From contig CAJAQO010000006.1 of NCBI GenBank assembly GCA_903944085.1, forward strand, positions 1 through 64,000: DNA of 64,000 nucleotides, in the 5' to 3' direction. This document shows positions 46,462 through 55,336 of the stretch, piece by piece. A model generated the notes under the pieces. The model searched no databases, had not been told where the DNA came from, and saw only the letters and a program-made list of their open reading frames with translations. The DNA comes from an uncultured Verrucomicrobia subdivision 3 bacterium. GTDB taxonomy: Bacteria; Verrucomicrobiota; Verrucomicrobiia; Limisphaerales; UBA11358. Position numbers and translations under genes: made by a program. Position 1 is the stretch's first letter. Each line of letters begins with the position of its first letter.

Positions 46462-48678
46462 TCAAACCAAAACTTCCTCGGTCACGGGTGCCGGCTCATC
46501 GTCCAAATTCCAATGCGCCGGATAAATGGTCCAGGTGCGGGAGGCGTTGGATCGTTGCCCACGGACGCGATTCGGGAGTTTTTTGGCCAGCCGGCCCAGG
46601 TAAGTGCCGGTGGCATTGTTCCAATCCAGCAGCCGGCGGGCTTCAAATGCCACCGCCGAATCGTTGAGCATCCGTTCCAGATCGGTGGCGGTTCCCACCC
46701 ATTGCCCGGCATGGTCCTTTTCTTCCAGAGCCGCGTCGATCAAGCCCATGAGGCGCGCTTCGGGTGACATATCATTCAGTGCCGCCAGCAGGCCCGGGTG
46801 ATGAAAATGTTTCACGCCGAACCGGCCCGAATGCAATGCCGCCGGAATTTTGTAATTGACCAGCATGTGCAGAAACATCGGCAACTCCGCCATCAATTGG
46901 TTCCAATACTTTTCCCGGCCTGCGGCTGTGCCAATGTCCTCCGGCAACTTCGCCTTTTTCGCTTTCAGCAAAATAATCTTATCTTCCAGCGAATCATCAA
47001 ACGGCGGCAGGATCAGCAGATTCTCCGGCTCGTCATTCAGGGTGATGGTCGTTCGCCAAAATGGTTTCAGGCTCAAGGCCGACCGGTTTTTCCCGTGGCA
47101 GGATTGAACCTCATTCACGGTGAAATCCTTGATCCGGGCACCGAAATGCCGCCGGGCGCGGATGTCGGTGAAGGCCACTTCATCCTCGATCATCAGGTGT
47201 TCGGCGCCGAACAGATCCCCATTGAATTCCGTCGCGCCGCTCATATACCGATACGGCTTGGCCGCACGGCCACCGAGCATCTCGGTGATCAGGGCTTGAA
47301 ACAACGATTTACCGCAATCACGCGGGCCGGCAATGGCCAGTGCCTGGCCGGGACGCGGTTGGTGATTGAGCATGGATTCGTAACTGGTCTTCAACCAGCC
47401 CAGCACAAATGGAACTTGATCGAATTCGGGATGGTCGGGATCATCGAACAGGTCGAGGAGGAGCCGCTCCAGTGTTGGGCAATCCCCCGGCACGGGCTGC
47501 ACCAAGTGCGGCGGGCGGGTTACCAGGATTCGTTGACCGCACATTTCCTGCAAGCCAACGACATGACCCGCCAGCGGGCCGGCATATTGCACGTCTTGGG
47601 TGCATTGGATGCGGTTGATTTCTTTGGATAACAGGTCGACCCCCTCCTTCGGGTCGTTGTAAAACCCCCGGCTGGCAAGCTGGCGCGCCAGCGCTGTCTC
47701 GGTGATCTCGATCATTTCGCCCCGGTCGTTTGGAATCCAATAACACTTGCGTCCGGGATCGTAGCAGGCATCCAGCCGTTGCGGTTCGATGGTGTTGCGG
47801 GAACGACTGGCCATCCCTTGGATGGCTTTGGTCATGGCCCGGCGGCGGACTCGCAGCTTGCGTTCCAAGAAGGTCAAAATGCGCTCTTGCAGCAATGGAT
47901 GGCGATCCATCGCGGCGGCCAGTTTTACGGCGCGGTTCTCGGCTTTCATCCGCTCATCGCCGCTCAAGTTGCTGAGTGCCTCCTGCTCCCGGTCAAACAG
48001 TTCCAGCACCAGCGTGGCAACCTCCCGGTCCGGCTTGACCCTGACCGCATCATTGATCCGGTGCTGCCACCACGGCCCAAAGCTGGGACCGAGCACTTCC
48101 CGGCAATCGTCGGCACCTTTGCCTTGGGCATCCAATGAAATGCGCGGCAGAAAAACGGACACCGGGTGAACCTGCTTGGCCAGTCGCACCGCCGCCACCG
48201 AAAATTGATAATTCAGCGCCGTGTCGGAATCGCCGCAGAAAAAAATGCGCGCTGGCTTGCGCCGCTCGATGACGGCGGCCAGTTCCGGCACCAACTCTTC
48301 GCCGCCCTTCGAACCAAATCCGAAAAATCCGGAAATCCCCACCGCTGGAAAGCCCGCCTCCGTCAGCGCCAGCGATTTGAACTCGCCCTCAATGATGAAT
48401 AAATCACCACCCGTGCTTTGCGCGTCGGCAACTCCCGGTGGCAGATAGGCGTGAACCTGCGTGCCGAATGCCTGATGATACTTCTTCTTTTCTTCGGGCT
48501 CATCCAATCGCAGCCGGCCGTATTCCTTGTCGCCGTCGCGGATCGCGCCGCCGTCGGCATTGCGATAAGGCAGCCACAGCCCGGCCTTGGCCGCGCCGCA
48601 CAGGGCTTCGGCCTCGGTGGCGCTCACATGATGCACACCGGCGCACGCCAGCATCTCGTTGGAAATTCCGGGGCGCAT
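46462..48678 (-). CDS. DUF3854 (TOPRIM) primase / D5-like helicase replication protein
   Basis: 738 aa; DLFIIEGEFKSLALTEAGFPAVGISGFFGFG, FFCGDSDTALN (TOPRIM), IAGPRDCGKSLFQALITEMLGG (Walker A), AEHLMIEDEVAFTD. Confidence 0.85.
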   Translation of the reverse strand: MRPGISNEMLACAGVHHVSATEAEALCGAAKAGLWLPYRNADGGAIRDGDKEYGRLRLDEPEEKKKYHQAFGTQVHAYLPPGVADAQSTGGDLFIIEGEFKSLALTEAGFPAVGISGFFGFGSKGGEELVPELAAVIERRKPARIFFCGDSDTALNYQFSVAAVRLAKQVHPVSVFLPRISLDAQGKGADDCREVLGPSFGPWWQHRINDAVRVKPDREVATLVLELFDREQEALSNLSGDERMKAENRAVKLAAAMDRHPLLQERILTFLERKLRVRRRAMTKAIQGMASRSRNTIEPQRLDACYDPGRKCYWIPNDRGEMIEITETALARQLASRGFYNDPKEGVDLLSKEINRIQCTQDVQYAGPLAGHVVGLQEMCGQRILVTRPPHLVQPVPGDCPTLERLLLDLFDDPDHPEFDQVPFVLGWLKTSYESMLNHQPRPGQALAIAGPRDCGKSLFQALITEMLGGRAAKPYRYMSGATEFNGDLFGAEHLMIEDEVAFTDIRARRHFGARIKDFTVNEVQSCHGKNRSALSLKPFWRTTITLNDEPENLLILPPFDDSLEDKIILLKAKKAKLPEDIGTAAGREKYWNQLMAELPMFLHMLVNYKIPAALHSGRFGVKHFHHPGLLAALNDMSPEARLMGLIDAALEEKDHAGQWVGTATDLERMLNDSAVAFEARRLLDWNNATGTYLGRLAKKLPNRVRGQRSNASRTWTIYPAHWNLDDEPAPVTEEVLV

Positions 48679-48681
48679 GAA

Positions 48682-49218
48682 TTACCACTCCTTTCTGCCG
48701 GCTGGCTGCCGTTTCAGCGCTTCGGCCTTTTTTGCCTGCGGTGTCCAAGCGTATTGCGGATACGTTTCCGCTCCTTCAAACTGCTTCCACGGATAATGAA
48801 AAGGCACCTCGGCCACGGCGTTGCAAAACTCGTAAACCTGCTGTCCATCTAGACCGTCGGTGAATTCCGACCAGTGGAACGTCAGTTCAAAGCTGCGAAT
48901 CGCCGGCCGGGCAAACGGCCATAATTTTTTAGGAATGTCCGCATACACGTCGTTCCGCAGCCGGTATAATCCTTTCGCATATTCGGTCACCGTCACCCAC
49001 CGGAGCCCGAGGTAATGTTTATGGATCAACCGCCAAGAAATGGTTTCATGGCAGAGCGAGCTATGAGTCACTTCCAGCCGGTCATAAAATTTCATCCCCC
49101 GGTAAAGAATTTCCGCCACTCGCCGCGGCGTTTTATACGGAGACGGATCATGCAACTGTTCCTCGGTCGTCGGATCAATGGCGCGCCGGAGGGCTTCATA
49201 ATTAACTTCTTGGTTCAT
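48682..49218 (-). CDS. Hypothetical protein
   Basis: 178 aa from ATG at 49218 (MNQEVNYEALRRAIDPTTEEQLHDPSPYKTPRRVAEILYRG...); 3 bp before the primase gene. Confidence 0.55.
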   Translation of the reverse strand: MNQEVNYEALRRAIDPTTEEQLHDPSPYKTPRRVAEILYRGMKFYDRLEVTHSSLCHETISWRLIHKHYLGLRWVTVTEYAKGLYRLRNDVYADIPKKLWPFARPAIRSFELTFHWSEFTDGLDGQQVYEFCNAVAEVPFHYPWKQFEGAETYPQYAWTPQAKKAEALKRQPAGRKEW

Positions 49219-49531
49219 AGGTTTTCCTTTCGATTGAGGTTTCGGCCAGTTCATCCAAAAATCGCAGCATGTCGCCCACGTGAAACAGCGTCTGGCCGCG
49301 CGCGGTTCCCGGCATCCGCAAATTCGCCACGCGCACCTTGCGGCGGGCAATGCCGTCTGCACCCAGGATTTGATAAAGCTTCGCGTGGCCCAGCCCGGTG
49401 AATTCGCAGCGGCGGCCATTCGGCGGAATCGTTGCGTAGCGGTTGGGATATTCGGCTGGCCGTGCCATCGGCTCCTGCTCGATCATCACGGTGGCGTGGT
49501 TGCTGGCGGCGGTGGAGGGGTGATGTCTCAT
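49202..49531 (-). CDS. Small DNA-binding/excisionase-region protein
   Basis: 109 aa; FTGLGHAKLYQILGADGIARRKVRVANLRMPGTARGQTLFHVGDMLRFLDEL. Confidence 0.6.
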   Translation of the reverse strand: MRHHPSTAASNHATVMIEQEPMARPAEYPNRYATIPPNGRRCEFTGLGHAKLYQILGADGIARRKVRVANLRMPGTARGQTLFHVGDMLRFLDELAETSIERKTYEPRS

Positions 49532-49719
49532 GGCGCGACCTCCTTGCCCATCAGGCCCATCACGTCGGCGAGACGGTAACGGGTCGCCCGGGGATTGAGT
49601 TTAATCCGATGAAGTTTTCCTTGAGCCGCGTAGCGTCTCAGGGTGCGACGACAAACCGCCAGTAAAACTGCGGCTTCCGCCGGTTTTACCAGCCGATCGT
49701 TAGGTGTCGGTGTTTTCAT
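49528..49719 (-). CDS. Helix-turn-helix excisionase-like protein
   Basis: 63 aa; LVKPAEAAVLLAVCRRTLRRYAAQGKLHRIKLNPRATRYRLADVMGL. Confidence 0.75.
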   Translation of the reverse strand: MKTPTPNDRLVKPAEAAVLLAVCRRTLRRYAAQGKLHRIKLNPRATRYRLADVMGLMGKEVAP

Positions 49720-49890
49720 AATTCGTCCAACGATGCGAATTATGTTCCGAATTGACCGGACTGTCCTTCACCGCATAGACGGGAGGTTTTCCGAAAACCC
49801 CCTGTCCATCAGAAAACATTTGAAACCGCCTGATACCATTGGTTGAAATCCATCTTGCGCTCTACTGCTTGGGTGTTTTCAGCTTGGTAA

Positions 49891-50622
49891 TCAAGCCAGT
49901 TCGGCGAGCAGAATTGAGGGGTTGCTCCGGACTTTCTCCTGGCAAAGATGGGAATCCGTCTTGGCTTTGGACCACGCCCCGTCGCTGGCATAGATCGGCA
50001 ATACCGAATTTTCGTCCACCTGGCCATTCGCTTGACGGTAGGCAATCACCGTTTCCCGCGCCCTTTCAATCGTGACGTTCGCCTTGCGACGCGCTTTGTC
50101 CAATCGCGCCACCGCCAGCCATTTCAGGGCGTCAAACGGCGGTTCCGCCGCTTGCGCCCGTCGTGATGGCGGGTATTGTTTGGCTGCCTTGCGCGCCCAC
50201 TTTTCAAACTCTTTGATGACTGCTTCGACACCATGCATCCGGAAATTGGGAATAACCACATACGAATGGTGCAGCAGGCCTTGAAGAATTGCCGGATGCG
50301 CCCCGTTTAGTGGCATCCGTTTGAAAAACTCCCGCAGCTTGTGGACTTGCAGCACTGGTGATGGCAGAAAAGTAGCGAGCACTTTTTGTCGCTGCTCTTT
50401 CGTCAAGGTCGTCCACGGTTGCGGAAATAATTCTTGGGCTGCCTGCCGGTAATTAGGTGGGAAATATTTTTGCGCCGCCGCCAGCGGATGGTTTTCCCGT
50501 TCGTATTCCCAATGACAAGCAACGCGGCATTCAGCCTCCGTCACCGATCGGAAGTCCCATTCTTCCACCGGCGGCAGCCATTTCAAATCAATGGATTTTA
50601 GATCCGTCTTCAACTTCTTCAT
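49891..50622 (-). CDS. Hypothetical protein
   Basis: 243 aa ORF next to the integrase, same strand; coding-like. Confidence 0.55.
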   Translation of the reverse strand: MKKLKTDLKSIDLKWLPPVEEWDFRSVTEAECRVACHWEYERENHPLAAAQKYFPPNYRQAAQELFPQPWTTLTKEQRQKVLATFLPSPVLQVHKLREFFKRMPLNGAHPAILQGLLHHSYVVIPNFRMHGVEAVIKEFEKWARKAAKQYPPSRRAQAAEPPFDALKWLAVARLDKARRKANVTIERARETVIAYRQANGQVDENSVLPIYASDGAWSKAKTDSHLCQEKVRSNPSILLAELA

Positions 50623-50646
50623 ATCCCGGAGTGGTCTTGAGTCGGT

Positions 50647-51906
50647 TTATTTCAGGCGCGGCAGCTTATCAATCGCCTGCCGTAACGCATCTATTTTCGT
50701 GTGTGTGTAAACCGCATGGCTGCGGTCGTCCGAGTGTCCCGCCAGCATCTGCCGCACGTCCGGCGCAATCCCGGCGTTCGCCAATTCCGAGACGAAACTA
50801 TGGCGCAGACTGTGGAACGTGAACTTATTGAACTCGTGTCCGGCATCACCACCGGCCGCGATGGTTTCCTGTTTGATGTCGGCTTCGGCCATGATCTTGT
50901 GGAACTGGATGCTCAAGCCATATTTCCCACTCACCTTGCGCTTCGCCAGCGTCGGACAAATTGGCACGTGGGTGTCATCCCCCAATTTTCCTTTCAGCGC
51001 CCGATCCTTGGGCACGATGGGTAGGTCGAGGACATGCGCTTCCAGTTGCGGATGGAGCGGAATGATCAGGTCGCGTTTCTTGCGGCTGGTTTTTTGCGGG
51101 CGGAGTTTCAACACCTGACCCTCGAAGTCGAACGCCGATAGCGGCATCCCCACCGCGTCGCCGAGGCGAACGCCGGTGTAAAACCCGACTTGGATGCAGG
51201 TCTTCCATTCCTTCCAGACGTTGGGATCCTCATCTTTTTTCACGGCCAGCTGTAGCCGGTCGCAGGCTTTCAACAGATCGCCGACTTGTTCACGGGTGAA
51301 TGGCGAACGGCTTTCCTTTGCACCTTCGGGAATTTCCGCCGCCGCGACCGGATTCGACAGCGTCAAACCCTGCCGCAGCGCCAGTGCGAAGGGCGCGTTC
51401 AGAATTTTGCAATCCGTCCGCACCGTGCTGGGGTTGCGGCCACCCTCCAGCCGCTTCTCGATAAATTTTTGGACGTCCTGCAGGGTGATGTCCGACAGCT
51501 TTGCCTTTGCTTTCGATCCAAGAGATTTCAGAAAGTTTTTCACGATGCCGCCATAGCGCTCATGCGTGCCGGCGGATTTGGTTTTCTCGGCCCGCGCCAG
51601 CCAGTCGTTGAGAAAGGTGTCCGCCGCCTTGAACTCCAGCCGCCGCTGGTTCACCCGCTCCGAAACGTCTGACAACAATTTGCGCAGGTGAATCTCCGTG
51701 GCGTTGCCGCGCTCGGCCTCTTCCAGGCGCATCGCCATGTCGAGCGCGAGGCGGCGATTCTTGGCGGCATTGGTGGCGCGCTCTTTGCCGTCGTGCCCGA
51801 GCGGCGCGTGGCGGATTTTGGTGGAGACGAAATGTTGTTTTCCCGAGGCGTCACGGTAGGACGCGAACCAGTAAGCCCGGCCCGATTGCTTATGGATGCT
51901 TGCCAT
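50647..51906 (-). CDS. Tyrosine recombinase/integrase (element 1)
   Basis: 419 aa from ATG at 51906; VGFYTGVRLGDAVGM, FTFHSLRHSFVSELANAGIAPDVRQMLAGHSDDRSHAVYTH. Confidence 0.94.
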   Translation of the reverse strand: MASIHKQSGRAYWFASYRDASGKQHFVSTKIRHAPLGHDGKERATNAAKNRRLALDMAMRLEEAERGNATEIHLRKLLSDVSERVNQRRLEFKAADTFLNDWLARAEKTKSAGTHERYGGIVKNFLKSLGSKAKAKLSDITLQDVQKFIEKRLEGGRNPSTVRTDCKILNAPFALALRQGLTLSNPVAAAEIPEGAKESRSPFTREQVGDLLKACDRLQLAVKKDEDPNVWKEWKTCIQVGFYTGVRLGDAVGMPLSAFDFEGQVLKLRPQKTSRKKRDLIIPLHPQLEAHVLDLPIVPKDRALKGKLGDDTHVPICPTLAKRKVSGKYGLSIQFHKIMAEADIKQETIAAGGDAGHEFNKFTFHSLRHSFVSELANAGIAPDVRQMLAGHSDDRSHAVYTHTKIDALRQAIDKLPRLK

Positions 51907-51909
51907 AGT

Positions 51910-51931
51910 GCATAATATTTGCATAACACAC
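51910..51931 (+). repeat. Right-end integrase arm-site-like repeat
   Basis: GCATAATATTTGCATAACACAC; 20/22 with 16974-16995. Confidence 0.55.
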
Positions 51932-52047
51932 GCAGCTAGTCAAGGTGGTTTTACTGGTTTTTCAGAAACGCTTGAAAGCATTGATATACAATGACTTTAT
52001 TGAGTTTTAGAAGAAAACACGGCAAGTCAAAAAAGCCCGTGATTGAA

Positions 52048-52077
52048 ACGAGGGTTCGATTCCCTTCGCCCGCTCCA
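52048..52077 (+). repeat. att site: right end of element 1 and left end of element 2 (tRNA-Gly 3' end duplicate)
   Basis: ACGAGGGTTCGATTCCCTTCGCCCGCTCCA, one mismatch with 16880-16909. Confidence 0.85.
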
Positions 52078-52109
52078 ATGTTTGCAAGGGTTTCGTAACG
52101 CCAGCCGGT

Positions 52110-52131
52110 TTTTGCATCAGTTTTGCATCAG
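52110..52131 (+). repeat. Tandem TTTTGCATCAG x2 (arm-site-like) near the element 2 end
   Basis: TTTTGCATCAGTTTTGCATCAG, positioned like TTGCATAAC repeats at the element 1 left end. Confidence 0.45.
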
Positions 52132-52282
52132 CGCGGAGCTTTCCGCCGCCTGACATTCTTTCGCGCTTTCGACCTTTCCCCGCCGTTCCTTTTCTTTCCC
52201 GTCCGCGCGGACTTGGAAAATATTTCCAAGACAAAATCGCAACTTCTCGTTGCGGAAACACCAACACCCAATAAAACTATTT

Positions 52283-53611
52283 ATGGCTATTGGTGTTTCT
52301 TCCAAAGAGAGAAAACCGGTTGCGACCGTGACGGTCGGATCGGTTGCCATTTCCATTTACGCCGCGCCGGTCACGGTCAGGGCAGCAATGCCAGCGGCGG
52401 CAGATTCAAGCAGTGCGGCCAGCGCCACTGAATCCAAAGTTTATCAATCGTTTCAGGTCGCCCATTACGAAGGCGCACGCCGGATTTTGCAGCGGCGCAA
52501 CACGCTGGACAAGGCCAAGGCGCTCGCCAAGGAAATCGCCAACCGCTTGAGCCGCGACGGTGCCCGCGCCCAATACCTCACGGAGAAAGACCGGCGCGTG
52601 CTGATTCTGGCGCAGACCACCACCGCGCCGCTGGGCTTGGAGGTGGACGAGGTTTGCCGCCGATATGCCGAGTTTCAGGCGCGGCTTACGACCGGCACGC
52701 TGGACGAGGCCGTCAGCTTCTACCTTGCCCACGGCCAGCGCGTCCGCCACGGCGCGACCATCGAAAGCGTTTACGCCGAATACTTGGAACACCTCGTCAA
52801 GCGCGGCGTCGGCCACTACCACCTTCGCGACGTGAAACGCTATGTTGGCAATTTTGTCGCCGCCTTTCCCGGTTTGATCAGCGCCATCCAGACGACCGCG
52901 ATTGACGCTTACTTGTCACGGCTTGGCGGCAGTGCTCGCAATAAGAACAACCACCGGCACGGCATCATTGCCTTTTGCAACTTCGCCCAGGAGAAAGGAT
53001 TTTTGCCGCACGGCATCATCCACGCCGCATCAGCCACGACCAACTACCGCGACGCGCGCACGCAGATTTCATCCGAACAACAGGCGATTGATTTGCTCCA
53101 GCCCACCGACATTTATTCGCCGGAGGAAATGCGGAAGATTCTGGCGGCAGCCGATGACAGTCTCCGCGCCACGCTGGAAATCAAGGCGTTCAGCGGCGTG
53201 CGCACGGAGGAAATTGTCCGCCTGTGGTGGGTGATGGTGGCCGAGGCCGAAGGTTGCTTGAAGGTGCCCGACGCCGTTGGAAAAATCTCCGCGCGGCGCG
53301 TGCCGTTGCTGCCCAACCTGCAAACGCGGCTGGCGAAATACTCCGCCGAGTTGAAACGCGAACGGATTTCGGCGGACTTGCCCAGCGCCAATTCGCTGAC
53401 GCGCGCTTGGGCGCGCATCGCTGCGAAGGCCGGCGTGCCATACAAGCGCAATGCGTTCCGAAATTCCTACATCACCTACCGGCTGATTCTCACGGACGAC
53501 ATTGCCAAGGTGGCCGAGGAATGCGGCACCAGCCCGAAGATGATCCGTAAAAATTACCAGTCGCGCGCCGCAATTGCCCGCACTACCGCCGAGGATTGGT
53601 TTTCGATTTAA
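52283..53611 (+). CDS. Tyrosine-recombinase family site-specific integrase (element 2)
   Basis: About 442 aa; LEIKAFSGVRTEEIVRLWW, AFRNSYITYRLILTDDIAKVAEECGTSPKMIRKNYQSRA. Confidence 0.85.
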   Translation: MAIGVSSKERKPVATVTVGSVAISIYAAPVTVRAAMPAAADSSSAASATESKVYQSFQVAHYEGARRILQRRNTLDKAKALAKEIANRLSRDGARAQYLTEKDRRVLILAQTTTAPLGLEVDEVCRRYAEFQARLTTGTLDEAVSFYLAHGQRVRHGATIESVYAEYLEHLVKRGVGHYHLRDVKRYVGNFVAAFPGLISAIQTTAIDAYLSRLGGSARNKNNHRHGIIAFCNFAQEKGFLPHGIIHAASATTNYRDARTQISSEQQAIDLLQPTDIYSPEEMRKILAAADDSLRATLEIKAFSGVRTEEIVRLWWVMVAEAEGCLKVPDAVGKISARRVPLLPNLQTRLAKYSAELKRERISADLPSANSLTRAWARIAAKAGVPYKRNAFRNSYITYRLILTDDIAKVAEECGTSPKMIRKNYQSRAAIARTTAEDWFSI

Positions 53612-53700
53612 GACCAACCCCGCACCAAGGGGAAAAAATAGTTTGCGAATTTTTCGCAAGGGACACTTCGGGAGATTAAAATTAGTGAGAACCAAGGATT

Positions 53701-53928
53701 ATGAATCAGGAATTTGAAATTTTAAGGAGTGACGTGTCCCGCGATACCACCGACAAGGCGGGATTGGCAGACCGTTACATGGTCGGCATCCGCACTATTG
53801 AGGCGTGGCAGAGCGCCAGAATTATTCAGGGCACGCGCCAAGGAAAACGGATTTTTTATGATGTCGAAGATTGCGACCGCCGCTTGCTGCAATTCAAAAA
53901 CCCGAAGGACAATTATGGACACAACTGA
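53701..53928 (+). CDS. HTH/excisionase-like small protein
   Basis: 75 aa; KAGLADRYMVGIRTIEAWQSARIIQGTRQGKRIFYDVEDCDRRLL. Confidence 0.7.
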   Translation: MNQEFEILRSDVSRDTTDKAGLADRYMVGIRTIEAWQSARIIQGTRQGKRIFYDVEDCDRRLLQFKNPKDNYGHN

Positions 53929-54121
53929 AAACCCAACAACGGATCGGATATTTGCCGATAAAAAAACACTGGCTGAACGCTACGGCGTCAGTCAGCGAAC
54001 CATTACCAACTGGATGAATGCGGGTTTTCTCGTGTTCATCAAAATCCGCCGGGTTGTGCGCTTCGACATTCCCGCCTGCGATACCACTTTGCGTCAGCAA
54101 GGATTGACCAACCGCTTTTGA
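53915..54121 (+). CDS. HTH/excisionase-like small protein
   Basis: 68 aa; KKTLAERYGVSQRTITNWMNAGFLVFIKIRRVVRFDIPACD. Confidence 0.75.
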   Translation: MDTTENPTTDRIFADKKTLAERYGVSQRTITNWMNAGFLVFIKIRRVVRFDIPACDTTLRQQGLTNRF

Positions 54122-54126
54122 ATTTT

Positions 54127-54942
54127 ATGCAACTAGAAATGCAACCCAACGACGGGCTTCAGCCGGAAGGCCAGAAGCAAAACAACGACCAACCACTTCC
54201 GGCCAAGGCCGTGCCCAAGCCGGAGGTGACGATCACGAACCCGCTCATCAAAGCGCAGATGCCCGGCCCGAAGCCGTTGAGCTTGGCGGCAGCGGATGAG
54301 GTGGACAAGTGGGTCAAGGCTCACAGGCTCATTCAGAATCCGTCACAGCCAGGCATGGTCGAGCTTTCGACCGAGCATCGGCAATTTTACATTGACCAGA
54401 TTGACCTGCTGCGGCCAACGATTTATGACGGCGCAGCCGCCATCATCTTCCGCTATCAAGACCGGACGACCGGCCAGACGCTGGTTGTCATCATCAAGCT
54501 GGATCGGCGAGACAACGCCATCCCATTGGCTCGTGCGATTGCTTGGCGACGGATTCAACTTTTTCCTTACGGCCAGTTCGTCCAGGGCACGGACAGCGAT
54601 CTGACCGATTGCCCGCCGTTCAATCCCGGCCAGTGTGTTGACCATTATTTCCGGCAGCGCTGGCTTGCAGCGGCCAATGCTCGACTCGCCGCCGACCAAG
54701 CCGCGATTGCCGCGTCGCTCGAAACGGCCAATAAGCGGGCGCAAGAGTTAAGCGAGCGCATCGAAATCGAGGAACGCCGTTTCAATTCGACGATGGCAAC
54801 CTTGGTCGAAACCGAAACACAGTTGAAACAAACCCACGACCGCGCGGAATTTCTTAACCGCATGGTTTGGTGGATCGGCGGCATCTTCTTAATAATTATC
54901 ATCATCATCTTCGTGGTGCATCGCCTATGGCCTCAACTCTAA
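54127..54942 (+). CDS. Hypothetical protein with coiled coil and C-terminal TM helix
   Basis: 271 aa; C-terminal MVWWIGGIFLIIIIIIFVVHRLWPQL. Confidence 0.65.
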   Translation: MQLEMQPNDGLQPEGQKQNNDQPLPAKAVPKPEVTITNPLIKAQMPGPKPLSLAAADEVDKWVKAHRLIQNPSQPGMVELSTEHRQFYIDQIDLLRPTIYDGAAAIIFRYQDRTTGQTLVVIIKLDRRDNAIPLARAIAWRRIQLFPYGQFVQGTDSDLTDCPPFNPGQCVDHYFRQRWLAAANARLAADQAAIAASLETANKRAQELSERIEIEERRFNSTMATLVETETQLKQTHDRAEFLNRMVWWIGGIFLIIIIIIFVVHRLWPQL

Positions 54943-55021
54943 AACCCCCGATGGCGAGCATAGTCGTGTGGCCACAGGCCACACGACGCTCGCAAGGAGG
55001 GTGTCCCCTCCTTGACCTCCC

Positions 55022-55336
55022 ATGAAAACGCGCCGCCAGCACATTCTGAAAATCCGCCTCTCCACTGCGGAGTGGGCGCAGTTTCAGAATGTGTTCCCCC
55101 GGCGTGCGGTCGGCACTTCCCTGCGGGCGCTGGCGCTCGGCCAGCCGTTGCCACGGCGCAACGAAGTTGCCGACACCAAGCGCGATGTCACGCGACAACT
55201 CGCGCGCATCGGCAACAATCTGAACCAGATCGCGCACGGCTTCAATCGCGCCGCCCTGACCGGCGAGCGGATTGACGCCGTGAGAATCGCGGTCGAGTTG
55301 GCCGCCATCCGCGCGGCGATGGAGGCGTTATGGTGA
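55022..55336 (+). CDS. MobC-like relaxosome accessory protein
   Basis: 104 aa; ILKIRLSTAEWAQFQNVF...LARIGNNLNQIAHGFNRAALTGERIDAVRIAVELAAIRAAM; overlaps the relaxase start. Confidence 0.8.
   Translation: MKTRRQHILKIRLSTAEWAQFQNVFPRRAVGTSLRALALGQPLPRRNEVADTKRDVTRQLARIGNNLNQIAHGFNRAALTGERIDAVRIAVELAAIRAAMEALW

Larger units (their letters stand above)
16836..52077. mobile_element. Integrated genomic island/IME (element 1), about 35 kb, in tRNA-Gly
   Basis: tRNA 3' end at 16880-16909 is repeated at 52048-52077 (29/30 identical). Tyrosine integrase (50647-51906) and excisionase-like genes lie at the right end; defence cargo inside. No relaxase or T4SS recognised inside. Confidence 0.88.

Noticed and set aside
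52048-52077. Second tRNA-Gly gene
   Set aside because: Only the T-arm/acceptor 3' portion is present; the upstream sequence does not form a tRNA, so it is an att remnant.
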